Numbered from the stretch's first letter, positions 6,693-15,714 are shown. The stretch: DNA of 22,170 nucleotides from Spirochaetaceae bacterium (GCA_026710565.1 JAPOQV010000565.1:1-22170); one strand, 5' to 3'. Made by a program: numbers and translations. Notes: generated from the letters alone by a model not told the origin.

Positions 6693-9115
6693 GACTTCCG
6701 TGTCAAGGGCTCACGACGTGTGGTGGCGACGTCTGGTGGGCTGCACCGGAGAAGCCACCACTCGTAGGGATCGAGAACGCCGTCCGGGCGCGCCGGAGCT
6801 CGTTCCAAGGCATGGTCGATCGAGACCGTAGCGTGATCGAGGCCGAGAACGTCCCAGTTCACGGTGAGCGCGAACGCCGTCCGCTCCCGATTCAGGTTTG
6901 AAACGACTGCCAGCACGCCGTTGGCAGGATGCCGGTAGAGGCTCACGTAGATTCCGGCGGCGTCGGCGCGGATGTACTCGGCGTTGCTCCAGTACGGCAG
7001 CCACTCGGCATCGCTGCGGCCGAAGTCGTCCATGACCCGCCAGATGCGTGAAGCAAGGTCGAGCTCCTCCAGCCCATTCCGGTTCAACGGTCTGACCGGG
7101 ACGTCATGGATCAACGTGATGGCCCATGCCTGTTCGAAGGTGAAGCCCTGGCCGTAACAGAGGAACTCGGCCGGCACGCCCCACTGACGGCCCATGAACT
7201 CCGTGCGAAACGCGTCGAGCGGGAGCTGGGTCGCCGCGTCCTCACTGCCGCGGACGTCCTGGAACTGCTCCCCGTCCCAATAGGAAGTGCCGAACCCGAG
7301 CGTCGGCATGATCATGCAGGTCGAGTTGTGCACGTTGATCTGCGCATCGGGGTTCCGTGAGGTGACCGCGTTGTGGATGCGGCGCATGGCGCTGCGGACG
7401 CCGAAGATGGGATACGACTTGGCGATCGATCCGTCGGGCCGCGTGCTGCCGCACCCATGCCGGGTGTTGATGCACCCGGCCGGGAATTCGGTGCCGTCCA
7501 GGTACACGCCGTCGATCCCGAACTCGTCCATGGTCCTGGCGATGGCGTCCGCGACGAAGTCCTGCCAGGCGCTGTTGAGGCAGACCACCCACGCCGACTG
7601 ATCGGGCTGCGGCGGGGCACGGAACAGCGGGTAGCCGTACGCGGGCGTGGTGAGACAGCCGGCCCCGAAGTCCCGCCACTCGGGCGCCGCGCTGGAGATC
7701 AGGAACCCGTAGTACAGCAGGATCTTGAGACCGCGTTCGTGGCACGCCTCGACGAGCTCGTGCAGCCGCTGGCGGTCTACCGGAATCGTGTGCGCTTCGA
7801 TGTCGGTCCAGAACTGATGGAGCACCACCGTTCTCACACCCGCCCGGACGCATCGGTCCAGAAACCACGGCTCGAGGGCCAGGGGCTCCTTGAAGCCGAT
7901 TCCCGGAGGCTCCGGTCCGATGTGAACGAACCGGTGATCCCACGCTCCCTGGTCGACCGCCTTGACCGGTGTGGCCTGAAGGCCGAACGCGTACCGCAAG
8001 GGCTGGTAGCGCTCGACGCGCTGCCCGGTGATCGCCGCGTCCCTGATCACGGCGTTCTCCAACTCCGGAGCGGTGTCCCACGCTGCCGGACGCCGCGACG
8101 CCGGCGTCAGCCGCATCGGCGCGGAGATCAGGTGCAGCGCGAGCACCACGCGATCTCCGTCGCGGACGATCTCCGTGGCCGGCGTGCCCGGCGCGACGTG
8201 CCAGTCGCGGTCGGACTCGCTGAACCACGCCAGCCCGCGGTCGTTGTCCCCCAGCCAGACGTATGGCCGGAATCCCATCTTCACCGCGGCGTCGGGAAGC
8301 GCGCCGGCGTTCCTGGCCGTCCCCCATGCCCCCGGAAAGTGATACAGGTACTCCGCGTGCTCGGCGCGGACGGGAATCTCGATCGACAGGGAGTCCAGGT
8401 CGACGGCGTCGGCCGCCGCGAGTTCGACGTCGAAGCGGATCATGCCGTCGAACTCGATGTGCGCCTGCACGCGCAAGTCGAGGTTCGCCGCGGTCAGGCG
8501 CTGTTCGAGCACGACCTCACCGGGGGCCGCAGCCACCTGGTCGATCGTTTCCGCGGCGAAGCGCAGATCCCGGCCGCCGGCGACCGCCGTCAGTCGCACG
8601 GGCGCATGCAGCACCCGACTGCCTGCCGTGGTCACCGATTCGAGCAGGGAGCCGGGTGCGAAACGGTAGGTCCTCCCCCAGCAGGACACCGCACACGCTC
8701 CGTCGGCGCGCGCGTCACAGGCAAGCGGCGTCCAGGCTGCGGGGACTCCGGGATCGAGCCCGGCGCGCGAGCCCCACCAGTCGGGCTTGTCCGGTGGATC
8801 GGCGCTCTGGATGAGATGCGTGACGCACTCGCGGCCCCACCGATCGACGAGCACGGCCTGCAGTTCCGCCGTGCCGGCCGGGACCTGTTCCAGGTCGAGC
8901 ACGACCGTCCGGCCCGACGGCTGGTCGAAGTCGTCGATCCTGGTCCGTATGAACTGCTGGCGCCGCGCTCGGTGCCAGACCCAGACATCGACCGCAGACC
9001 CTCTCGCGATGAACGCATCGCCGACCGGAACGACCGTGACGTTCATCTTGTCCCCGTCGAATCGGGCGTACGCACAGAGGGTGATCTGGCGTGGTGACGT
9101 GCCTCTCTTCAGCAT
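6689..9115 (-). CDS. putative glycoside hydrolase, DUF6067/GH123-like (copy B, upstream)
   Basis: An 808-residue paralogue of the next hydrolase, collinear from end to end (MLKRGTSPRQ against MKKKGTSPRQ at the start). It carries the same landmarks: WLGDNDRGLAWFSES, LKILLYYGFLISS, GIDGVYLDGTEFPAGC, HGCG and SYWDGEQFQ. It has no signal peptide. It differs by a short insert near the middle (PPGIGFKEPL where copy A has PPAFTEPL) and by a longer tail of about 15 residues. I chose the start at 9115 by alignment with copy A. An in-frame ATG at 9133 has GAGGAAG about 12 bp upstream and would add MHNTDV. It is the first gene of the minus-strand pair, diverging from the oxidoreductase at 9183 across fewer than 70 bp. 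The tandem copies suggest either a dosage gain or two related substrates. Confidence 0.75.
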   Translation of the reverse strand: MLKRGTSPRQITLCAYARFDGDKMNVTVVPVGDAFIARGSAVDVWVWHRARRQQFIRTRIDDFDQPSGRTVVLDLEQVPAGTAELQAVLVDRWGRECVTHLIQSADPPDKPDWWGSRAGLDPGVPAAWTPLACDARADGACAVSCWGRTYRFAPGSLLESVTTAGSRVLHAPVRLTAVAGGRDLRFAAETIDQVAAAPGEVVLEQRLTAANLDLRVQAHIEFDGMIRFDVELAAADAVDLDSLSIEIPVRAEHAEYLYHFPGAWGTARNAGALPDAAVKMGFRPYVWLGDNDRGLAWFSESDRDWHVAPGTPATEIVRDGDRVVLALHLISAPMRLTPASRRPAAWDTAPELENAVIRDAAITGQRVERYQPLRYAFGLQATPVKAVDQGAWDHRFVHIGPEPPGIGFKEPLALEPWFLDRCVRAGVRTVVLHQFWTDIEAHTIPVDRQRLHELVEACHERGLKILLYYGFLISSAAPEWRDFGAGCLTTPAYGYPLFRAPPQPDQSAWVVCLNSAWQDFVADAIARTMDEFGIDGVYLDGTEFPAGCINTRHGCGSTRPDGSIAKSYPIFGVRSAMRRIHNAVTSRNPDAQINVHNSTCMIMPTLGFGTSYWDGEQFQDVRGSEDAATQLPLDAFRTEFMGRQWGVPAEFLCYGQGFTFEQAWAITLIHDVPVRPLNRNGLEELDLASRIWRVMDDFGRSDAEWLPYWSNAEYIRADAAGIYVSLYRHPANGVLAVVSNLNRERTAFALTVNWDVLGLDHATVSIDHALERAPARPDGVLDPYEWWLLRCSPPDVATTRREPLTRKS

Positions 9116-9182
9116 GACGTCCGTATTGTGCATCGACAGCGCCCACTTCCTCGACCACCATGATCTCCGGGAGTTCCGAACC

Positions 9183-10196
9183 ATGGACCGCGTCAAACTG
9201 GCACTGATCGGCTGCGGCGGCATGTCCGCCGCTCACGTGCGGCGGTTTCACCTGCTCCGCGACCGGCTGCAGCTCGTGGCGGCCGTCGACGTCGACGAGG
9301 CAAAGGCGGGTCAGGTCAGGGAGCATCTTCCGGACGTAGTGGTCGCCACCGACCATCGCTCCGTCCTCGACCTGGTGGACGCGGTGCTCATCGTGCTGCC
9401 GCACCACCTGCACCACACCGTCGCCAAAGAGTGCCTGGAGGCTGGCAAGCACGTCCTCCTGGAGAAGCCGATGGCGAACAGCGAAGGCGAGTGCCTGGAT
9501 CTCATCGCCACCGCCGCGCGGGTCGACCGTGTCCTGATGGTCGCCTACTGCATGCGCTTCCACCCCGTGATCACGGCCCTGAAGGACGAGCTCGACCGGC
9601 ACTCCTACGGCGAGGTGTTCCAGGTGAGCATCTGGACCGAGCAGATGACCCGCTACCCGCAGGGGCATTGGGGGCACCGGGCGGCGACACTGGGCGGCGG
9701 CCAGCTCTTCAGCCATGGCTGCCACTACATCGACATCCTGCTCTGGTATCTCGGAGAACCGGTCAGCGGCACCCACCTGGGTACCAACACGGGCACGCCG
9801 TGGATGGAACGCGAGGGCACCTCCAACGTGACCATGCAGTTCGAAGGCGGCCGGCTGGGCTACCACTTCGGTACGTGGGGCGCGCGCGGCACCCGCCTGC
9901 GCTATTCCATCCACGCCCACTGCACCGAGGGCATGATCGAGGCCGACGTCAGCGGCCATCGGCTGTTGGCCCACGCCGGCGGGCAACAGCGCGTCCTCAT
10001 GGAGAGCGAGGCCGGCGCCGGCAAGCATACCGAGAACGAGATGGCCCACTTCCTCGACTGCATCGAACGTGGGAAGACGCCACTGACCGGCGGCGAGGCC
10101 AGCCTGCAGAGCCTGCGCGTCATCTGGAGGCTCTACGAAGCCGAGCAGCGCGGCGTCGTCGCCGACCTGCGAGGGCTCGGACTGCCGCACCGTTAA
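9183..10196 (+). CDS. Gfo/Idh/MocA family NAD(P)-dependent oxidoreductase
   Basis: A 337-residue soluble dehydrogenase, normal length for the family, which oxidises or reduces a hydroxyl of a sugar, inositol or sugar derivative with NAD(P). The Rossmann glycine motif is GCGGMSAAH (residues 10-18), with an acidic end to strand 2 (AVDVDEA, 34-40). The conserved EKP is at 94-96, K95 being the expected catalytic lysine. The later motif reads GGGQLFSHGCHYID (171-184), with H181 at the expected histidine; the aspartate usually seen five or so residues earlier is not there. I chose the ATG at 9183 over longer readings because GGGAG (9169-9173) precedes it and because the family begins just before the glycine motif. 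It diverges from the hydrolase pair, which suggests it acts on their product. The substrate is unknown. Confidence 0.92.
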   Translation: MDRVKLALIGCGGMSAAHVRRFHLLRDRLQLVAAVDVDEAKAGQVREHLPDVVVATDHRSVLDLVDAVLIVLPHHLHHTVAKECLEAGKHVLLEKPMANSEGECLDLIATAARVDRVLMVAYCMRFHPVITALKDELDRHSYGEVFQVSIWTEQMTRYPQGHWGHRAATLGGGQLFSHGCHYIDILLWYLGEPVSGTHLGTNTGTPWMEREGTSNVTMQFEGGRLGYHFGTWGARGTRLRYSIHAHCTEGMIEADVSGHRLLAHAGGQQRVLMESEAGAGKHTENEMAHFLDCIERGKTPLTGGEASLQSLRVIWRLYEAEQRGVVADLRGLGLPHR

Positions 10197-10246
10197 GGCT
10201 GAGAGCTACGCCCGACCCGTCCCGCCGACGCGCGGGCACAAATAAA

Positions 10247-10275
10247 GGAAGCCCCCGACACGAATGCCGGGGGCT
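10247..10275 (-). terminator. intrinsic terminator of the family-5 binding-protein gene (possibly bidirectional)
   Basis: AGCCCCCG (10250-10257) pairs with CGGGGGCT (10268-10275) around a 10-nt loop; two more G-C pairs form if one A is bulged. Read on the minus strand, the stem is followed by TTCCTTTATTTG, a moderately T-rich tail, about 27 bp after the stop of the binding-protein gene. On the plus strand no T-run follows, so it should end the oxidoreductase transcript less well. Confidence 0.65.
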
Positions 10276-10301
10276 CCAGAACGTACGGGAACGCTATCCC
10301 G

Positions 10302-12302
10302 CTACTCGTCGATCCACCACTGCTCCATGCGCAGCCAGCGGCGAATGCCCCAAGCGTTGTAGCCGACCGGATTGTTGCGTATCCGGTTGTGGACGTAGTG
10401 GAAGCTCGCGGCGCCGCCGAAGGTCAGCTCCGTGCCGTCCAGGTTGTTCAGCACCACCAGCTCGGTGGCCTGGATCGCCAGCTCCATGCGTTCGTCCGGA
10501 TCGACCGACTGCGCCGACGCATCGGCCAGCCGCTTCAGCTCCAGCAGCCCCTCGCGGTAGGGCTCGGGCGGCGCCACGCCATCCTTGCCCCCCGTCTCGA
10601 GCCAGTCGCGCACCTCGTACTGGTAGAGGGCGTGCAGATACAGGGCGTCGGTGCCCCAGAACCAGTGGCCGGAGCCCGACTCGCTCATCGGTATCTCGCT
10701 GCCGATGAACCACGGGCGCACCCCTTCGCTCCAGGTCTTCTGCAGGCAGAAGGTCTTGATCTTGAGGTCCCGCTCCCAGTTCTGGCACTGGACGGTGACC
10801 ACCTCGCCACGGGCTCCGGAGTCGGAGAAGATCCCGATATTCAGCTCGATGCGACCGCCGTCGGCGTACTCACGGAAGCCGTCGTCGCCGACCGCCAGAC
10901 CGAGATCGTCCAGCATCTGGTTTGCCTCGGCCAGGTCGTAGCGCGTCCACTGCTCCAGGTGGTCCCACATCGCCTGCACGCGCGGGTCGGCGCTCTGGCC
11001 GATCGGCTTGTCCGGGTCGAGCCGCGGCCGGCCCACCAGCTTGGCGCGGAAGTCGTATAGCTCCGGCGTGGCGTAGGCGCGCATGAGCTGCTCGTTGTCG
11101 ATGCCGAGCTGCAGCGCCTGCAGAAAGTCATTGTTTAGCAGCAACGCGGCGAGCTTGTCGTCGTTCTCGTTCTGCGGGTTCTCCAGCGCGTTGGTGATCC
11201 ACGCCAGCTTGCGCTTGATGAACACCCAGTGGTTGTGCCACCCGGGCGGCTTGATCAACTGGTAGTTGCCGTTCTGCTGCTGTTGGAACAGCACCGCGTC
11301 CACCGGCGGACCCATGGCGTGCCAGTCGTACTCACCGGCGGCAAGCTGCAGCTTCTCCACCTCCTTGTCCTTCACGTAGGTCACGCGCAATTCGTCGGTG
11401 TAGGGAAGCTGTTGGCCGGCCTCGTCCACCTTCCAGTAGTAGGGGTTGCGCACCATCACCATCAGCTCGCCTTCCTTCACCGTCTCGGGAATCCAGGGCC
11501 CGAGGGTGGGGCGCTCGGTGTTGGTGCCGGCGCGGTGCACGGTGTTGAAGTCCTGCCACGCCTCGGTCGGGTCGCCCAGCTCCTCGTTGTACTTGGGATG
11601 GAACTGCTTCAGGTAGTGGGCCGGTTCCGGATCGAGATAGTTCCAGCCGATGTTCTTGTGGTAGTTCGCGTACGGCGCCGCGAACTCGATCACGATCGTG
11701 TAGTCGTCGACCATCGTGAACTCGGCGAGCTCCCCGCCGATGATGAAGTCGGAAGGCGCCACCGACAGCGCGGTCGCGTCGGGGTCGGGGGAGTAGAGCC
11801 TGATGTCCTCCCACTTGAACATCACGTCTGCGGCGGTGAATTCCTCGCCGTCCGACCACTTCACGCCCTTCCGCAGATGGATGGTGTAGGTCGTCAGATC
11901 GTCGCTCCACTCGATACTCTCGGCGAGGTTCGGGTAGCGGTGAGTGCCTGAGGGCACGCTGACGTCGATCAGCCCTTCGTTCATGTAGCGGGTGATGCTA
12001 CCGAAGTTGGTGTACAGCGCCTCGACGTGACGCAGGGTGCCGCCGTACTTGCCGACCGCCTCGAACGCCTGCTCCACAGGGGGCAAGTCGGGCAGCCGCT
12101 CCGCGACCGGGGGAAGCTCCCCGGCTGCGACCTTGGCCGCCAACACAGGCGACTCGCTGTAGCTTGCCATCGGTGCGTCCGGCGTGATCACCGGGACGAT
12201 GTCGGCTCCGGTCGCTGTCATGGCCGTGCCCAAGAGTAACAGACATGCCAGCAGTGCCAGGCAGTGCGACGCGCCGAAGCGCTTTCGGTTCAGTAGGTTC
12301 AT
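10302..12302 (-). CDS. ABC transporter substrate-binding protein, family 5 (Opp/Dpp-like)
   Basis: A 666-residue binding protein of the SBP_bac_5 family, the capture component for the Opp-like permeases and ATPases elsewhere in the window. The signal peptide is clear: MNLLNRKRFGASH, then a hydrophobic core, then ATGA at about residues 30-33 as the likely cleavage site. No convincing lipobox is present. Family landmarks are GKYGGTLRHV, the LAESIEWSDDLTTYTIHLRKGVKWSDGEEFTAADVMF region (written here only as a landmark for W, D and the KWSDG core), and NPYYWKVD. It is longer than classical OppA (about 540), as is common for oligosaccharide-linked members. The start at 12302 has an excellent GGAGG six bp upstream, and a terminator hairpin follows the stop. 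It diverges from the BNR-protein and ATPase unit. Members bind peptides or sugars; the sugar-rich context favours an oligosaccharide. Confidence 0.92.
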   Translation of the reverse strand: MNLLNRKRFGASHCLALLACLLLLGTAMTATGADIVPVITPDAPMASYSESPVLAAKVAAGELPPVAERLPDLPPVEQAFEAVGKYGGTLRHVEALYTNFGSITRYMNEGLIDVSVPSGTHRYPNLAESIEWSDDLTTYTIHLRKGVKWSDGEEFTAADVMFKWEDIRLYSPDPDATALSVAPSDFIIGGELAEFTMVDDYTIVIEFAAPYANYHKNIGWNYLDPEPAHYLKQFHPKYNEELGDPTEAWQDFNTVHRAGTNTERPTLGPWIPETVKEGELMVMVRNPYYWKVDEAGQQLPYTDELRVTYVKDKEVEKLQLAAGEYDWHAMGPPVDAVLFQQQQNGNYQLIKPPGWHNHWVFIKRKLAWITNALENPQNENDDKLAALLLNNDFLQALQLGIDNEQLMRAYATPELYDFRAKLVGRPRLDPDKPIGQSADPRVQAMWDHLEQWTRYDLAEANQMLDDLGLAVGDDGFREYADGGRIELNIGIFSDSGARGEVVTVQCQNWERDLKIKTFCLQKTWSEGVRPWFIGSEIPMSESGSGHWFWGTDALYLHALYQYEVRDWLETGGKDGVAPPEPYREGLLELKRLADASAQSVDPDERMELAIQATELVVLNNLDGTELTFGGAASFHYVHNRIRNNPVGYNAWGIRRWLRMEQWWIDE

Positions 12303-12329
12303 GACCGACCTCCTCGAATTAATGTTGCC

Positions 12330-12358
12330 AGTGCACCACTTGCGGCCGGCGCTGTCAA
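12330..12358 (-). promoter_or_regulatory. candidate promoter for the family-5 binding-protein gene
   Basis: On the minus strand a perfect TTGACA (12358-12353) is followed after 17 bp by TGCACT (12335-12330), a weak -10 matching at three positions including the first and last T. Transcription would start near 12323, leaving a leader of about 20 nt that contains the Shine-Dalgarno. The -10 lies in an imperfect dyad, GCAAGTG-GTG-CACTGGC, that could be an operator. Confidence 0.4.
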
Positions 12359-12432
12359 CGTCGCTCGTGCCGGGGGCTTGTCATCGAGCGTTCCATGCGG
12401 ACAGAGTGACCCGCTTCGGGGGAGGAGAGTCC

Positions 12433-13533
12433 ATGGGAACACTTGACCGGGACGGGCGCGTCATCGTCGCGGAAGGAGGGAGCTGTCCCTCCCTCGAACG
12501 CCTGAGCAACGGCGACCTGCTGGTGGCATACCGGGACGACACCCACAAGAAGTCCTGCGTCAGCGTGACCCGCTCGACCGACTGCGGCCGGACGTGGCGC
12601 AAGGAGCACACCTTCGCCTACGGCGCCTCGGCAGAGCGAACGGACGAACAGTTCTACGGTCACCACGGCATGGCGCAACTTGCCGACGGCACCATCCTGC
12701 TGCCCTACAACGTGTACGGAGCCAGCTACAGCGGTGTCTACAACCGCACCGTATGCGTGCGCACGTCGGTGGATCAGGGGCACACGTGGTCGGACCCGAT
12801 CGTCGTGGTCCCGGGGCCGGGGCCGGCCGCCGGCTGGGCGTCGGCGGTTTCCTACGGCAAGATCCGCACCCTGCACGACGGGACCGTCATCCTGCCGATC
12901 ATCGGGCGGTACGAAGGCGACCGTTTCGGCCGCCATGGCTATCTCACCTCCCACGACGGCGGCGAGACCTGGGACGGCTACGTGACCGCCGCCTGCGACC
13001 GCTACTCGGGCGACGAGGCCGACTTCCTGCAGCTTCCCAGCGGGCGCATCCTGTGCGTCAACCGCGATCCTTCGAACACCCACGGCCACGGGGTCGGCCC
13101 TCTGTTCTGCAACTGGAGCGACGACAACGGCGCCACCTGGAGCAGCCACGAGATGGTGGGCTGGTCCGATCCCCGCTACGGCCACTCCCCGTCGCTGTTC
13201 CTTACCCGGACCGGCACCGTCATCTGCGGCTACCGGCACGTGGCCGAGATGGACCACCTGCACATCGGCAGCGTCGCGTTCTGCTACGTCAAGGAGGAGG
13301 GGCTGGACTGGAGCGGCGAGACCCACATATGGGGCGGCGCCATGTACCTTTCGTTCCTGATGCAGTTCCACGCCATGGGGCAGGGCTACCCCAGCTTCGC
13401 CTACGCCGACGACGAGCGCATCCTGGTCGTGCACCACAACCAGCCGCTGCCCGCGGTTGGCGAGCGTGACATCGAAGGCGTGTTCTACGTGGAGCAGGAC
13501 TCAGAGCCCGCTTGGCGCGGCGACGTGGGCTGA
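12433..13533 (+). CDS. BNR/Asp-box repeat protein, sialidase-like beta-propeller
   Basis: A 366-residue protein with four Asp-boxes (S-x-D-x-G-x-T-W): STDCGRTW (48-55), SVDQGHTW (112-119), SHDGGETW (173-180) and SDDNGATW (229-236). Their spacing of about 55-65 residues is that of blades of a six-bladed sialidase-type propeller. There is no signal peptide, so it is probably cytoplasmic, unlike most secreted sialidases. I do not see the N-terminal RIP motif of true GH33 sialidases, so the enzyme activity is uncertain; other hydrolases or lyases of the same fold are possible. The ATG at 12433 has GGAGGAG five bp upstream; longer in-frame starts lack support. It is first in a unit with the two Opp-like ATPases (15 bp to the next gene), which links its substrate to that transporter. 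Confidence 0.87.
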   Translation: MGTLDRDGRVIVAEGGSCPSLERLSNGDLLVAYRDDTHKKSCVSVTRSTDCGRTWRKEHTFAYGASAERTDEQFYGHHGMAQLADGTILLPYNVYGASYSGVYNRTVCVRTSVDQGHTWSDPIVVVPGPGPAAGWASAVSYGKIRTLHDGTVILPIIGRYEGDRFGRHGYLTSHDGGETWDGYVTAACDRYSGDEADFLQLPSGRILCVNRDPSNTHGHGVGPLFCNWSDDNGATWSSHEMVGWSDPRYGHSPSLFLTRTGTVICGYRHVAEMDHLHIGSVAFCYVKEEGLDWSGETHIWGGAMYLSFLMQFHAMGQGYPSFAYADDERILVVHHNQPLPAVGERDIEGVFYVEQDSEPAWRGDVG

Positions 13534-13548
13534 GGTAGCATCCCGACC

Positions 13549-14598
13549 ATGGCGGCCGCCGACTCCGGTAACGCGGCACGCGATGATCTGCTGATCGAAG
13601 TACGCGACCTGCGCGTGGAGTTCCGGCTGACCGAAGGCCTGCTGCGCGCCGTGGACGGCGTCAGCTTCGACGTGCGCAGCCACCAGACTTTGGGCGTGAT
13701 GGGCGAGTCCGGGTGCGGCAAGAGCGTGACCGCACGCGCCATCATGGGCATCCTGCCGATCCCGCCGGCCCACGTCACCGGCACCATCAACTACTACGAA
13801 GGGGGGCAGCCCATCGACTTGGTGAGCCTGGATCCCAAGGGCGACCGGTACCGCGACATCCGCGGCAACCGGATCAGCATGGTTTTCCAGGAACCGATGA
13901 CCGCCCTCAGCCCCGTGCACGCCGTCGGCAACCAGATCGGCGAGGTGCTGCGGGTGCACCGGGAGATGACCCGTACCGAGGCGCGGGAGCAGACCATCGA
14001 GCTGCTGGACCGGGTCGGCATCAGCGACCCGCAGCGGCGCGTCAAGCAGTACCCGTTCGAGCTGAGCGGCGGCATGAACCAGCGTGCGATGATCGCCATG
14101 GCGCTGGCGTGCCGGCCGAGGCTGCTGATCGCCGACGAGCCCACCACCGGCCTGGACGTGACGATTCAGGCGCAGATCATGGACCTGATCCAGAACCTGC
14201 AGGCGGAGTTCGGCATGGCGGTGCTGTTCATCACCCATGACCTGGGGTTGATCGCGGAGATGGCCGACACCGTGCTGACCATGTACATGGGGCAGATCGT
14301 GGAGGCCGGCAGTGCCGACCAGGTCTTCTACGGCCACACCCACCCCTACACCGAAGGCCTGCTCAAGTCGATTCCCATCGTCGCTGCAGATCATCACCGC
14401 CTGGCGCCGATCCGCGGCAGTGTACCCAACCCCTATGCCCGGCTCTCGGGCTGCCGCTTCCGCTACCGCTGCCACCGGTACATCGGCGACATCTGCGACC
14501 AGGATCCCCCGCACTTCGGTGCCGCTCCCGGCCACCTGACCAAGTGCTGGCTCCACAAGACCGGTGATCTGCACGAGCCCGCCGGAGCGGCCCGATGA
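13549..14598 (+). CDS. ABC transporter ATP-binding protein, OppD/DppD-like
   Basis: A 349-residue cytoplasmic ATPase that powers the Opp/Dpp-type importer together with the OppF-like partner. Walker A is GESGCGKS (52-59), the Q-loop is VFQEP (Q114), the signature is LSGGM (172-176), Walker B is LLIADEP (192-198) and the switch histidine is in FITHD. The Met in the last signature position is common in OppD. The C-terminal oligopeptide-transport extension is present, with the Cys-containing SGCRFRYRCHR and a further KCW. The start at 13549 lies 15 bp after the BNR-protein stop. The only Shine-Dalgarno-like run is GAGGT within that stop region, 12 bp away, and a TAGCAT hexamer ends 7 bp before the ATG, so a second, leaderless transcript is possible. 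It overlaps the next gene by ATGA. Confidence 0.95.
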   Translation: MAAADSGNAARDDLLIEVRDLRVEFRLTEGLLRAVDGVSFDVRSHQTLGVMGESGCGKSVTARAIMGILPIPPAHVTGTINYYEGGQPIDLVSLDPKGDRYRDIRGNRISMVFQEPMTALSPVHAVGNQIGEVLRVHREMTRTEAREQTIELLDRVGISDPQRRVKQYPFELSGGMNQRAMIAMALACRPRLLIADEPTTGLDVTIQAQIMDLIQNLQAEFGMAVLFITHDLGLIAEMADTVLTMYMGQIVEAGSADQVFYGHTHPYTEGLLKSIPIVAADHHRLAPIRGSVPNPYARLSGCRFRYRCHRYIGDICDQDPPHFGAAPGHLTKCWLHKTGDLHEPAGAAR

Positions 14599-15674
14599 GC
14601 CGGGACGCCGCGCCCGCCGCCGCACCGCTGCTGCGGGTGGAGGACCTGTTCAAGTTCTACCCGGTGACCGCCGGCCTGCTGAAACGCAAGGTGGCCGAGG
14701 TGCGGGCCGTGGACGGCGTCAGCTTCGAGGTGGGCAAGGAGGAGACGTTCGCGCTGGCCGGTGAGAGCGGCTGTGGCAAGACCACGGTGGTGCGCAGCAT
14801 CGCCCGCCTGGTGGACCCCGACGGCGGCCGGGTGCTGCTCAAGACCGATCTCCTGGAGGAGCACCGCGACGCCGACGGCTGGCTCGACCTGGCCACGCTG
14901 CCGGCCCGCGAGACCAAGCCGGTGCGCCGCGAGTTGCAGGTCGTCTTTCAGGATCCCGATTCGTCGCTGAACCCGCGCTTCACGATCAAGAACATCATCG
15001 GGGAGCCGCTTGTCGTCCACGGCCTGGGCGGGCGCCGCGAAGTAGCCGAGCGGGTGGACGAGCTCCTGGGCCTGGTCGGCCTGGACTCCAGCCACCTGAA
15101 CCGCTTCCCCCACGAGCTCTCCGGCGGTCAGAAACAGCGCGTCGGCATCGCCCGCGCGCTGGCCCTGGAACCGAAGCTGATCCTGGCCGACGAACCGGTC
15201 TCCGCCCTGGACATGTCGATTCAGGGACAGATCCTCAACCTGATAGAGGACCTGCGCGACAGGCTGGGACTGACCATGCTCTTCATCGCCCACGACCTGT
15301 CGGTGCTGTCCCACATCAGCGACCGCATGGGCGTGATGTACCTCGGCAACCTGGTCGAGGTCGGCGCCACCACGGAGCTGTTCGGCAGGCCCCGGCACCC
15401 TTACTCGGAGGCGCTGCTCACCGCGATTCCGCAGCCGGACCCCAAGCGCAAGGTGGAGCGCGTGATCCTGGAAGGCCAGGTGCCCTCACCTCTCAACAAG
15501 CCGAGCGGATGCCCGTTCCATCCGCGCTGCCCCTACCGGCAGCAGCGCTGCGAGGCCGAGGTGCCCGAGCTGCGCCCCCTCGGCGACCGCCTGGTCGCAT
15601 GTCACTTTGCCGAGGAGCTCGAATTGCACGGTTCGCTGCAAAGCGACGTCATGGGGCGGCTCGGCCTGAGCTGA
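14595..15674 (+). CDS. ABC transporter ATP-binding protein, OppF/DppF-like
   Basis: A 359-residue cytoplasmic ATPase, the second nucleotide-binding subunit of the Opp/Dpp-type importer. Walker A is GESGCGKT (56-63), the Q-loop is VFQDP (about 117-121), the signature is LSGGQ (175-179), Walker B is LILADEP (195-201) and the H-loop is FIAHD. The C-terminal oligopeptide-transport domain is present, with SGCPFHPRCPY and a later ACHF. The start codon overlaps the OppD-like stop (ATGA at 14595-14598), indicating translational coupling and equal output of the two ATPases. An extra segment of about 20 residues between Walker A and the Q-loop (LLEEHRDADGWLDL) is longer than in the E. coli protein. The gene converges on the dehydratase with about 40 bp between stops, in which I see no clear terminator. 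Confidence 0.95.
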   Translation: MSRDAAPAAAPLLRVEDLFKFYPVTAGLLKRKVAEVRAVDGVSFEVGKEETFALAGESGCGKTTVVRSIARLVDPDGGRVLLKTDLLEEHRDADGWLDLATLPARETKPVRRELQVVFQDPDSSLNPRFTIKNIIGEPLVVHGLGGRREVAERVDELLGLVGLDSSHLNRFPHELSGGQKQRVGIARALALEPKLILADEPVSALDMSIQGQILNLIEDLRDRLGLTMLFIAHDLSVLSHISDRMGVMYLGNLVEVGATTELFGRPRHPYSEALLTAIPQPDPKRKVERVILEGQVPSPLNKPSGCPFHPRCPYRQQRCEAEVPELRPLGDRLVACHFAEELELHGSLQSDVMGRLGLS

Positions 15675-15714
15675 CCGGAGCACGCCGGCACCGCGGCAAC
15701 CCGGGCAGCGGTCC

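Noticed and set aside
8787..9182. Longer start for the first oxidoreductase at 8787
   Set aside because: The added 132 residues overlap the hydrolase on the other strand and do not belong to the fold; the Rossmann motif starts right after ATG 9183.
12184..12432. Longer start for the first BNR protein at 12184
   Set aside because: It would overlap the signal-peptide end of the divergent binding protein; GGAGGAG supports ATG 12433.
12433..13533. Calling the BNR proteins true sialidases
   Set aside because: Asp-boxes alone are shared by many propellers, and the N-terminal RIP motif is not seen.
15675..15714. Terminator between the OppF-like gene and the dehydratase
   Set aside because: Short complementary GC runs are present, but there is no continuous stem and no T-run on either strand.
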